Below, piece by piece: positions 29,164 to 36,989 of a stretch of DNA of 62,251 nt (position 1 is the first letter of the stretch; each line of letters starts with the position of its first letter). The notes below the pieces were generated by a model. It saw only the letters and a list, made by a program, of their open reading frames with translations. It searched no databases and was not told the DNA's origin. The stretch spans positions 1-62,251 of the forward strand of contig NZ_NCSS01000005.1 in the NCBI RefSeq assembly GCF_002088935.1, written 5' to 3'. Source of the stretch: Henriciella litoralis (GTDB lineage: Bacteria; Pseudomonadota; Alphaproteobacteria; Caulobacterales; Hyphomonadaceae). Position numbers and translations under genes: made by a program.

Positions 29164-29622
29164 TTATGCGCTGCGGCGAGGGGGGCTGGAAGCTCTGAAC
29201 ATGACGGCGCTGAAGAGCCAGGCGGCGGTGAAAACGCCGTTTCCGATGATCACGTCCCATGGCCAGACCGGCGACGATCCGCCCCAGCCCTCAGATAGCG
29301 CGACAGCCGAGATAAGCACTTGCGCCACAGCCATGACCACCAGCATGCGGTAAAGTCCATCTGGCCGAAAGCGAAACACGGCAGCCCCGAAAAGACCGCT
29401 CGCCGGGATGCAAAGAAGTAGCAGATTGGCCGGGTGAGTCTCATCGCCAATCAGGCCAACGGCGCCGCAGACCAAAATCATCAGCAATACACTGAGCACA
29501 GCGACCAAGGCGCCAATCCGGTAGGTCACTGGACGCTGGCTTTTCACAGCGAACAGGATGACCGCGCCGGCAAGCAGCAGAAGAATGGTCGCAAATACGA
29601 AATCCCCAATAGACCAGTGCAC
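29164..29622 (-). CDS. Small four-helix membrane protein
   Basis: 152-aa protein with four to five hydrophobic helices and no recognised motif. It has a short Arg/Ser C-terminus (FRASSPPRRSA) predicted to be soluble. It lies between the reductase gene and the DEAD-box helicase gene on the same strand. Function unknown. Confidence 0.65.
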   Translation of the reverse strand: MHWSIGDFVFATILLLLAGAVILFAVKSQRPVTYRIGALVAVLSVLLMILVCGAVGLIGDETHPANLLLLCIPASGLFGAAVFRFRPDGLYRMLVVMAVAQVLISAVALSEGWGGSSPVWPWDVIIGNGVFTAAWLFSAVMFRASSPPRRSA

Positions 29623-29734
29623 GCGAGTCTCCGTTGCGCCCCAGACGTGCTGATGGCGCTATGGAGCGTTTTATCAGGGCACCTGCCGGGCGTGGACAAT
29701 CACTATCCCATGCAGGCGCCATGACGGCAAATGG

Positions 29735-31675
29735 CTACTCTTTCGGGCGCTTTGGCTTCTTGCGCTTTGGCGGCTTGTTGGCTGACGCATCGAAGCGATG
29801 CTCATGCTTCTTTGGCTTGGCGCGTTTCGGCTTGTCGGATGGGGCCCGATCAAGATCGGCTGGCGCCGTTGGACGCGGTTTGCGGGCCGGTGCCTCTTCA
29901 GGCGACCATTCGGCGCGGCGCGGCGCAGGCTTGCCACCCTTGCGATGTGGTTTCTTTGCAGACTTGCCGGGTTTCGGGCCGGACCAGTCATTGCTGGCAG
30001 GGGATGGGCCGCGCGGCGGCGGCGTGTCGCCTTCACGCCATGCCGTGATCGACTTTTCGAGCCGGCCGTCTGGCCCGATTGTGGCAAAGAACGGCTCAAC
30101 GCTATCAGCCTTGAGCTCAACCTTGGAAACGGTCTCCTCAATCTGGATGGCGCCAACCTGGCTACGGTCGAGACCGCCTGATTTACAAAGCATCGGCAGC
30201 AGCCAGCGCGGCTCAGCGCCTGCCTTGCGGCCGACCGAAACCGTAATCCAGACACCATCATCGAAATCATCGCGGCGCGCACGTGGTTCGCGGGGCGCGC
30301 GGGGTTCCCGTTTCGGGCCACGGCCATCACGGCTGCCGCCTGAGCGACCGCCAGTGTCTTCCGGCACCGGCATCAGGTCTTCCGGCGCAGAGCGCTTGGC
30401 GCGGTGCAGGGCGACAAAGGCTGCCGCAATCTGCTCGGCGCCATGAATGTCGATCAGCGATTTTGCCATCTCGGCATCTTTCGCGCTGACCGGCTCTGAC
30501 AGGGATGGATGGTTGAGCAGACGTTCATCGTCGCGGCGCTGAATGTCCTCGACGCCGGGCGCGTCTTCCCATGTAGCTTCGACTTTCGCATCGCCGAGCA
30601 GGCGCTCAACACGGCGGCGGGCCTTGAATGGGGTGATCAGGACGCTGACGCCCTTGCGACCCGCGCGGCCTGTCCGGCCACTGCGGTGAAGCAGGCTTTC
30701 GCGGTTGGCTGGCAGATCGGCATGAATGACGAGATCAAGGTCTGGAAGATCAAGCCCGCGTGCGGCGACATCGGTCGCAACACAGACATTGGCGCGGCCA
30801 TCGCGCAGAGCCTGAAGCGCATGGGTGCGCTCTGTCTGGCTGAGCTCACCCGACAGCGCGACGACGCTAAGGCCGCGATTATGGAAGCGGGCCAGAAGAT
30901 GGTTCACATTCGCGCGGGTCTTACAGAAGACGAGGGCGTTTTTGGACTCGTGAAAGCGCAGCACATTGATGATCGCGTTTTCGGTATCGGCGGGCGCGAC
31001 GGCATGGGCGCGATAGTCGATATCGACGTGCTGGTCGGTCTCAGAAATCGTGTTCACCCGCACCGCATTCTTCTGGAAGCTGGCGGCGAGTTTGGCGATC
31101 GGTTTGGACACGGTCGCGGAGAAGAGAAGCGTGCGGCGCTCGTCCGGCGCAGCTTTCAGGATCGTCTCAAGCTCATCGCGGAAGCCAAGGTCCAGCATCT
31201 CATCGGCTTCGTCCATTACGATGACGCGGATATCATCAAGGATGAGGCTTGAGCGATTAATGTGATCGACGAGACGGCCAGGCGTGCCGACGACGATGTG
31301 CGCGCCGCGGGCAAGGGCGCGGCGTTCATCGCGCGCATCCATACCGCCAACACATGAGACGACGTGAGCGCCTGCTGCCGCGTAGAGCCATTCCAGCTCG
31401 CGGTGCACTTGCATCGCAAGTTCGCGCGTCGGGGCTACGACAAGCGCGAGGGGGGCTTCGGCCTTGTCCAGGCGGTTTTCGCCCTGGAGAAGCGACTCCG
31501 CCATCGCAATGCCAAAGGCGACTGTTTTGCCGGACCCTGTTTGCGCGGAAACGAGCAGATCCTCGTTCTCCAGCGCTGGGTCCAGCATGGCAGTCTGGAC
31601 GGGCGTGAGTTCATTATATCCGCGTGCGGCAAGAGCCTGGCCCAGTGCGGGCGCAACGGCGGGTTGTTCGGTCAT
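29735..31675 (-). CDS. DEAD-box RNA helicase with DbpA-type RNA-binding domain
   Basis: 646-aa ATP-dependent RNA helicase. Motifs in order: AQTGSGKT (about residue 40), PTRELAMQ, DEAD in VMDEADEML, SAT, then the RecA-like domain 2 with HRSGRTGRAG. A DbpA/CsdA-type RNA-binding domain follows (about residues 450-530), then a Lys/Pro/Arg-rich tail of about 110 residues. DbpA-family helicases act in 50S assembly by recognising 23S rRNA, so a ribosome or cold-stress role is likely; deciding between DbpA and CsdA would need an alignment. Confidence 0.93.
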   Translation of the reverse strand: MTEQPAVAPALGQALAARGYNELTPVQTAMLDPALENEDLLVSAQTGSGKTVAFGIAMAESLLQGENRLDKAEAPLALVVAPTRELAMQVHRELEWLYAAAGAHVVSCVGGMDARDERRALARGAHIVVGTPGRLVDHINRSSLILDDIRVIVMDEADEMLDLGFRDELETILKAAPDERRTLLFSATVSKPIAKLAASFQKNAVRVNTISETDQHVDIDYRAHAVAPADTENAIINVLRFHESKNALVFCKTRANVNHLLARFHNRGLSVVALSGELSQTERTHALQALRDGRANVCVATDVAARGLDLPDLDLVIHADLPANRESLLHRSGRTGRAGRKGVSVLITPFKARRRVERLLGDAKVEATWEDAPGVEDIQRRDDERLLNHPSLSEPVSAKDAEMAKSLIDIHGAEQIAAAFVALHRAKRSAPEDLMPVPEDTGGRSGGSRDGRGPKREPRAPREPRARRDDFDDGVWITVSVGRKAGAEPRWLLPMLCKSGGLDRSQVGAIQIEETVSKVELKADSVEPFFATIGPDGRLEKSITAWREGDTPPPRGPSPASNDWSGPKPGKSAKKPHRKGGKPAPRRAEWSPEEAPARKPRPTAPADLDRAPSDKPKRAKPKKHEHRFDASANKPPKRKKPKRPKE

Positions 31676-31827
31676 GATCGGGCTTTCAGAAAATCAAATA
31701 TAGCCGCTCATTCCCGGCGGCCTGACGAGGTGCTGCCATCAGGGGCTTCACTCATCTGTCGAAGAGGCCCCCATACTCCAATTTCACGCGATTGGCCAAG
31801 TATTCCGGCAGAGACATCTGCGAAAGA

Positions 31828-32562
31828 CTAGATCAGCCCTTGTGCGCGGAAGCTGAGAACCCCTGAGCGGGCCGCAATCAGATGGTCGTGGACGGTGATA
31901 TCCAGCGCATCGAGGGCATCCATAATCTCCCGCGTCATATCGATATCGGCGCGTGAGGGGGTTGGGTCACCGGACGGGTGATTGTGCACGAGGATCAGGC
32001 TGGAGGCTTGCAGTTCCAGCGACCGGCGGGCGATTTCACGCGGGTAGACCGGCGCATGATCCACCGTGCCATGGCCCATGATCTCGTCGGCGATGAGCTG
32101 GTTCTTGCGATCGAGAAAGAGGACGCGGAATTGCTCGCGGCCTTCATGCTGAAGCTCTTTTTTGACGTAGTCTGTCAGCGCGCTCCAGCTTGAGATCACC
32201 GTGCGGGCTTGCAACGTCTCACGGCTTGCGCGCGCGCCAATCTCGGCGGTTGCCTTGAGATAGGCCGCAACGGTTTCACCGACGCCGCCAACTTTGACCA
32301 GATCTGCTGGCCGTGCCGCCAGCACACCGCTGAGTGAGCCGAACCGCGCGATCAGCGCCTTTGAAACCGGTTTGACATCGCGTCGTGGAATGAAGGCAAA
32401 AAGCAGCGTCTCGAGCAACTCATAATCCTCCAGCGCGCTGGCCCCCCGCTCAACGAGCTTGGTGCGCAGACGATCACGATGGCCTTGCCAGTGCGGCTTT
32501 GGCGCGACGGGCTTCGGTGTGTTCGCAAGCCCGAAGAGGGGGGCTTCTTCAACCTGTCTCAT
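31828..32562 (-). CDS. radC: RadC-family JAB-domain protein
   Basis: 244-aa RadC-like protein with an N-terminal helix-hairpin-helix region and a C-terminal JAB/MPN-like domain. The metalloprotease-type motif HNHPSGDPTPSRADID is complete (His-x-His, Ser, Asp). Its historical link to DNA repair is unproven. The start at 32562 (MRQVEEAP) follows a GAGAG sequence. It sits downstream of map, a pairing common in alphaproteobacteria. Confidence 0.92.
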   Translation of the reverse strand: MRQVEEAPLFGLANTPKPVAPKPHWQGHRDRLRTKLVERGASALEDYELLETLLFAFIPRRDVKPVSKALIARFGSLSGVLAARPADLVKVGGVGETVAAYLKATAEIGARASRETLQARTVISSWSALTDYVKKELQHEGREQFRVLFLDRKNQLIADEIMGHGTVDHAPVYPREIARRSLELQASSLILVHNHPSGDPTPSRADIDMTREIMDALDALDITVHDHLIAARSGVLSFRAQGLI

Positions 32563-32730
32563 GCTTGCTCTCGCAGACTGCCAGTAATGACGACGAAAAT
32601 TCGTTCGCATTATGTTCCAGATTGCGCGCAGGTCAAGCTTGATCGGCAAACGGGTCGCCGAAAGCGGTATCAAGATCGAGAAGATGCCTGCAGCCGCTGC
32701 ACCGCTTTACGCGCAGCGGGCTCCGGCGGA

Positions 32731-33558
32731 CTAGACCCGGTCTTCGACCGTGTGCGGCGTGTGCCAGCCTTTTGGCGAGGTCGTGAAGATTTCAACCCCA
32801 TCCTCCGTCACGCCGACCGAGTGCTCATATTGAGCTGACAGCTGGCGGTCACGCGTCACGGCGGTCCAGCCGTCGGGCAGGATGGCAGCGTCCTTGCGGC
32901 CAAGATTGAGCATCGGTTCGATGGTGAAGAACATGCCAGGCTTGAGCTCAGGTCCGGTGCCTGCGCGGGCCGAATGCACCACGTTCGGTTCGTCGTGGAA
33001 GAGCTGGCCAAGGCCGTGGCCGCAGAAGTCTTCAACGACAGACAGGCGGTTCTTGGCGGCGATCTTCGAGATGGCCGCGCCAATGTCGCCAAAGCGGTTG
33101 CCAGGCTTCACGGCGGCGATGCCAGCCATCAGCGCTTCATAGGTGAGGTCCATCAGGCGTTCGGCTTTGCGCTTGGGTTCGCCAGCGGCGTACATCCGCG
33201 AATGGTCACCATGCCACCCATCGACGATCACGGTTACGTCGATATTGGCGATGTCACCATCTTTCAGCGGGCGGTCACTCGGCAAGCCATGGCAGATCAC
33301 ATGGTTGAGCGAAATGCACGAGGCGTGGCGATAGCCGCGATAGCCAATGGTCGCCGACTGGGCACCATGATCATAGACAAACTCGCGGACAAGATCGTCG
33401 AGATGTGTTGTCGTGACACCCGGTTTGACTTCGGGCACCAGCATGTCGAGGCATTCGGCGACGAGCCGTCCCGCCTTGCGCATGCCTTCGAAACCGGCCT
33501 CATCGTGGATACGGATTTCACCCGTTCGCATGGGCATAATGAGATCTGCTTCAGTCAT
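32731..33558 (-). CDS. map: Methionine aminopeptidase, type I
   Basis: 275-aa enzyme removing the initiator Met. The dinuclear metal ligands are visible: Asp in NIDVTVIVDGWHGDHSRM, His in CGHGLGQLFHDEP, Glu in FTIEPML and Glu in EHSVGVTEDG. An N-terminal extension of about 15 residues precedes the core; an internal ATG at 33537 is a possible alternative start. Confidence 0.95.
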   Translation of the reverse strand: MTEADLIMPMRTGEIRIHDEAGFEGMRKAGRLVAECLDMLVPEVKPGVTTTHLDDLVREFVYDHGAQSATIGYRGYRHASCISLNHVICHGLPSDRPLKDGDIANIDVTVIVDGWHGDHSRMYAAGEPKRKAERLMDLTYEALMAGIAAVKPGNRFGDIGAAISKIAAKNRLSVVEDFCGHGLGQLFHDEPNVVHSARAGTGPELKPGMFFTIEPMLNLGRKDAAILPDGWTAVTRDRQLSAQYEHSVGVTEDGVEIFTTSPKGWHTPHTVEDRV

Positions 33559-33714
33559 GGCGTTCGGCCTTCGTCTTGCTTGGCCGGTAATATGGCAGTG
33601 ATTGGTTTAAACTTCCACCTATCGCGCCGCGCGCGTCGCAGTCGGTGCGCAGGCTTTGTGACTTGGGGTTTCGGCGCTACACTTCAGCAAAACATAAAGC
33701 CGGAGGAAATCACC

Positions 33715-34566
33715 ATGACCGTTCACGTCAAATCACACCAGTTTGCCCGCTTCGAGGCGCGTCCATTAACACCGCGCATTGGCGCTGAGCTGCACGGGAT
33801 TGATCTCAGCCAGTCACTGGATGGCGCAGCTGTGGATGAGATCCGCTCGGCGCTGCTGACCTACAAGGTGATCTTCTTCCGCGATCAGTCGATCACGCGC
33901 AGCCAGCATATCGATTTTGCCAGCAAGTTTGGGGATCTCGAAATCCATCCCGCAACGCCGAAAGATCAGGAAGACCGCGAAGTTCTGCGGATCGCCCACA
34001 ATGCCCAGAACAAGGGTCAGGAGAACTTCTGGCACTCAGACGTCACATGGCGGCCGGAGCCATCACTTGGCTCGATCCTGCGCGCGATTGATCTGCCGGA
34101 AGTTGGCGGCGACACGCTCTTTTCTGACATGGTCGCAGCCTATGAGGGCTTGTCGGAAAAGATGCAGGACTTCTGCTGCGGCCTGACGGCGGTTCATGAC
34201 ATTGCTCGCGTCTTCGCGCGCCGTCTTGGCAAAGACCCGAAAGAGCTTCACGACAAGTTTCCGCCTCAGGAACACCCGGTGATCCGCACGCATCCTGAAA
34301 CCGGTGAGCGCCTCATCTATGTGAACACAGCCTTCACCAGCCACATCAAGGGTCTGTCGAAGACTGAGAGCGACTGGCTGCTGCAACACCTGTACGCGCA
34401 AGCCTCGCTGCCGGAGTTCCAGTGCCGGTTCCGCTGGGCGCCGGGCTCGATTGCCTTCTGGGATAACCGCGCCTGTCAGCATTATGCCGCCAGCGACTAT
34501 TACCCGGCGGTGCGGGTCATGGAGCGCGTCACCATCGCCGGCGACCGTCCGTATTTCGACGCCTGA
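33715..34566 (+). CDS. TauD/TfdA-family 2-oxoglutarate dioxygenase
   Basis: 283-aa Fe(II)/2-oxoglutarate-dependent dioxygenase. The facial triad is WHSDVTW (His-x-Asp, about residues 108-114) and the distal His in CQHYAASDYYPAVRVMER, which also carries the 2-oxoglutarate-binding Arg. Homologues hydroxylate taurine, alkyl sulfates or aryloxyacetates; the substrate is not evident here. CGGAGGAAATC fixes the ATG at 33715, well inside a longer open frame. No sulfur-acquisition genes adjoin it. Confidence 0.92.
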   Translation: MTVHVKSHQFARFEARPLTPRIGAELHGIDLSQSLDGAAVDEIRSALLTYKVIFFRDQSITRSQHIDFASKFGDLEIHPATPKDQEDREVLRIAHNAQNKGQENFWHSDVTWRPEPSLGSILRAIDLPEVGGDTLFSDMVAAYEGLSEKMQDFCCGLTAVHDIARVFARRLGKDPKELHDKFPPQEHPVIRTHPETGERLIYVNTAFTSHIKGLSKTESDWLLQHLYAQASLPEFQCRFRWAPGSIAFWDNRACQHYAASDYYPAVRVMERVTIAGDRPYFDA

Positions 34567-34579
34567 GCGCCAGATACGA

Positions 34580-34604
34580 CAACGGGGCCATGACGGCCCC
34601 GTTG
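34580..34604. terminator. Hairpin between convergent genes
   Basis: CAACGGGGCC (34580-34589) pairs perfectly with GGCCCCGTTG (34595-34604). It lies between the stops of the dioxygenase (+) and OsmC (-) genes. Neither side has a T tract, so termination strength is doubtful. Confidence 0.6.
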
Positions 34605-34628
34605 CATAGTCAGGTATTTCGGCTGGCC

Positions 34629-35063
34629 TTAGGCGAGCTTGGCGTCGAGCGTAATCTCGATGGCGCCGAGCGCCTTCGAAAGCGGGCAGCCTTCCTTGGC
34701 TTTCTTGGCAAGTTCCTGGAACTTCGCGTCTTCAATGCCGGGCACATTGCCGGTGAGCTGAAGGGCTGAAGACTTCACTTCGAAGCCGCCTTCAACCTGT
34801 TCGACCGTCACGACGGATTTCGCGTCGAGCTTCTCCGCAGGCGTGCCGTTTTCGGCGAGGAAGTGAGAGAGCTGCATCGCAAAGCAACCGGCATGGGCAG
34901 CTGCGAGCAGCTCTTCCGGATTGGTGCCGGATTTGCCGCTCTCGTCTTCGAAACGGGCCTTGAATGAGTAGCCGTGATCGCTGAGCGCGCCGCTCTGCGT
35001 ATCGATGGAGCCTTTGCCTTCACCAAGTGAGCCGGACCAGTGAGCGGTTGCATGACGTTTCAT
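34629..35063 (-). CDS. OsmC-family peroxiredoxin
   Basis: 144-aa OsmC-type thiol peroxidase that reduces organic hydroperoxides. Both catalytic cysteines are present: Cys60 (AAAHAGCFAMQL) and Cys126 (KEGCPLSKAL). Length and the NPEELLAAAHAGC signature fit OsmC rather than Ohr. AAGGA lies eight bases before the ATG. I see no EcfG-type promoter in front of it. Confidence 0.94.
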   Translation of the reverse strand: MKRHATAHWSGSLGEGKGSIDTQSGALSDHGYSFKARFEDESGKSGTNPEELLAAAHAGCFAMQLSHFLAENGTPAEKLDAKSVVTVEQVEGGFEVKSSALQLTGNVPGIEDAKFQELAKKAKEGCPLSKALGAIEITLDAKLA

Positions 35064-35152
35064 GGGAAAATCCTTTTATATGAATGAGTCCCATCAACGC
35101 CTGCGCCGGTCCAATGTTGCGTATTGCTCGGCTCGAAACTGAGGTATTTTGC

Positions 35153-36205
35153 TCAGACCTCACCCAGAAAGGCCCGAAGCTCCGCGCTTACACGGCTCGC
35201 CTCTTCCTGCTGGACCCAGTGACCAGTGTCGGGGAGGAGCGTAACCTCGCGCAAATCTGTGCAGGTCTCTTCCATACTGGCCTTCAACTGCTCAGCTGAG
35301 CGCCCCCGGATTACGCTGTCATCCTCGCCAGCCAGAAACATGACCGGGATGTCGATCGTTGCGCCGGTCAGTTCCGGCGTTGTTTCCCAGTTGCGATGGA
35401 AGTTGCGGTAATAGTTGATCCCGCCGCGAAAGCCTGAGCGCTCGAACTGCGCGACATAGTAATCGAGATCGGACGGCGACAGCCATTCAGGGCTTTGTTT
35501 CACGTCGCCCAGCCGGCCGATCCAGCCACCGGCGGCCATGCGCGGATCGGTGATCTCTGGCGGCAGCGTGGGTGTATCGGGTGAGCGATAGAGGCGTTTG
35601 AGGATGGCGCGGGGGTTCGCGTCGAACTCGGCTTCGGCAATGCCCGGCTCTTGAAAATAGAGGATGTAGAAGAAGTTCTCGCCATAGCCTTTCTTCATTG
35701 CGGCGATGGGCGAGACCGGGCCGCGGCCACCGTAAGGGACGGACAGGGCGGCGAGCGAACGGAAGCGGTCTGGATGCAATAGGACGGCGTTCCAGGAAAC
35801 GATGGCGCCCCAGTCATGACCAACCAGATGGGCCTTATCCTCGCCCATCTCGTCGATGATGCCTACAATATCGGCGGCGAGGTGATGGATGTCATAGGCG
35901 GCGATGTCTTGTGGCGCGTCGGTTGCGCCGTAGCCGCGCATGTCCGGTGCGACGACGTGATAGCCTGCCGCGGCCAGCGCCCGGATCTGGTGACGCCACG
36001 AATACCAGCTCTCAGGCCAGCCATGAACCAGAATAACGAGCGGGCCTTCGCCCATCTCAGCAATCCGCATGTCGATGCCATTCACGCGGATCATGCGCAA
36101 ATCCGGTTCGCCAGATGTTGGTGGCGTGTTCGCACAGGCGCTGAGTAGAAGGCTGCTGGCGCCGAGGCCATAAAGGGTCTGGCGGCGGTTGAGTGAGAAG
36201 GTCAT
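35153..36205 (-). CDS. Epoxide hydrolase-like alpha/beta hydrolase, exported
   Basis: 350-aa alpha/beta hydrolase. The N-terminus has a twin-Arg-like start (NRRQTLYGLG) running into a lipobox (LLLSAC), so it is probably an exported lipoprotein. The core shows HGWPESW (oxyanion), GHDWGA (Asp nucleophile, about residue 129), a cap Tyr in YILYFQ, Asp in GEDDSV and His in TGHWVQ, the epoxide hydrolase set. It is divergent from a truncated serine hydrolase gene. Sequence at 36748-36872 is a decayed second copy of parts of this gene. Confidence 0.88.
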   Translation of the reverse strand: MTFSLNRRQTLYGLGASSLLLSACANTPPTSGEPDLRMIRVNGIDMRIAEMGEGPLVILVHGWPESWYSWRHQIRALAAAGYHVVAPDMRGYGATDAPQDIAAYDIHHLAADIVGIIDEMGEDKAHLVGHDWGAIVSWNAVLLHPDRFRSLAALSVPYGGRGPVSPIAAMKKGYGENFFYILYFQEPGIAEAEFDANPRAILKRLYRSPDTPTLPPEITDPRMAAGGWIGRLGDVKQSPEWLSPSDLDYYVAQFERSGFRGGINYYRNFHRNWETTPELTGATIDIPVMFLAGEDDSVIRGRSAEQLKASMEETCTDLREVTLLPDTGHWVQQEEASRVSAELRAFLGEV

Positions 36206-36336
36206 GGGGCCCCGATTTCACTTTTGCCGAGTGATCTTTGCCCGGCGAGAGATTTCGCATAGATGTGAAACTTGCGGTTGCGAGCATACACAGTAATTGT
36301 AGTGCAATACATATAAAAATCGGGGAGTCCTCTTTC
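36206..36336. repeat. Divergent intergenic region, copy 1
   Basis: This intergenic block between the hydrolase start (minus) and the truncated serine hydrolase start (plus) closely matches 36870-36989, including a run of about 30 near-identical bases from GCATACACAG through ACATATAAAA and the GGGGAGTCC site before the ATG. It marks the boundary unit of a tandem duplication. Confidence 0.85.
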
Positions 36337-36780
36337 ATGTCCAGAACCATTTTGCGTTCGACCACCATGCTGTCATGCGCTGCATCGCTGGCAATCTTTG
36401 TCGCGGCATGTGCCGCAGCGCCCATGCCGGTTGATCGTGCCGGGGTATCTGAAAGCGGGCCGCCGCTCGCCACTAAAGATACAGGCGAATTGGATGGCGG
36501 TCAGGCTAGCGGTATGCAGACGCTTCTGGTGAAGGACGGAGAGGTTGCCCAGTACGGCGAGTGTATTGACGCGAATGTTCTGATGCAGGTCAACATGGAC
36601 GACACCGACTTTTTTGTGCCGGAAGTCGATTTTGACGGCCTTGCGGAGGTAACGAGCAATTACGATCAAGCCGGTCAGTCGGCGCCACTCTACACAGAGA
36701 GCGTTCAGTTCAAGGAAAGAAAGGCGCCGTCTGCGTCCAGTGCCCACGGCACCCAGTTGCGGTGGAAGCTGAGGTATTAA
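36337..36780 (+). pseudogene. Truncated duplicate of the beta-lactamase-like lipoprotein
   Basis: An open 147-aa frame that is an internally deleted copy of the gene at 36990-38339. The lipoprotein signal (residues 1-27, FVAAC) and the segment near GMQTLLVKDGEVAQYG match closely. The frame then jumps to the DANVL..NMDDT region, skipping about 158 codons that include the catalytic SxxK and part of the active site. The deletion junction lies at a 9-base repeat (GGCGAGTAT at 37257 and 37731 in the intact copy). A smaller deletion of about 40 bases nearby also sits at a short repeat. The last 30 bases run into the decayed hydrolase copy. It may still be translated but cannot be a serine hydrolase. 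Confidence 0.88.
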
Positions 36781-36872
36781 TGATCTGGCTGATCCAGCCG
36801 CCTTCTGCCATTCGCGGATCGATGATCTCAGGCGGCAGTTTGTGTGTGTCGGGTGAGTGAGATGGTCACGGG
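36748..36872 (-). pseudogene. Remnant of a second epoxide hydrolase-like gene
   Basis: On the minus strand, three short blocks of this stretch match separate parts of the intact hydrolase gene. 36750-36783 matches about 35388-35421, 36785-36865 matches about 35514-35588, and 36860-36880 matches the start-codon region near 36195-36215, where the ATG has changed. About 900 bases of the gene are missing. This is the degraded partner of the intact serine hydrolase at 36990. Confidence 0.85.
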
Positions 36873-36989
36873 GCCCCGGATTTCGCTTTTGCCCAGCGAT
36901 TTTACCCCTGCCTAAAAATGAAACTTGCCGGGCCCAGCATACACAGTAATTGTAGTGCGATACATATAAAACTCGGGGAGTCCTCTTTC
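36870..36989. repeat. Divergent intergenic region, copy 2
   Basis: Second copy of the block at 36206-36336, directly upstream of the intact serine hydrolase. The part next to the plus-strand ATG, including ACATATAAAA and GGGGAGTCC, is the most conserved, as expected if it holds the functional promoter and ribosome-binding site. Confidence 0.85.

Noticed and set aside
29634..30446. Plus-strand open frames across the 3' part of the helicase gene
   Set aside because: Antisense shadow of the Lys/Pro-rich helicase tail; no ribosome-binding site, and Arg/Ser-rich sequence typical of a wrong frame.
32974..33714. Long upstream extension of the dioxygenase reading frame
   Set aside because: It runs antisense through map; the dioxygenase start at 33715 has a strong ribosome-binding site and the right N-terminus.
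36206..36989. The repeated block near 36 kb as an insertion sequence
   Set aside because: There is no transposase, no terminal inverted repeat and no target duplication; it is a tandem duplication of two resident genes.
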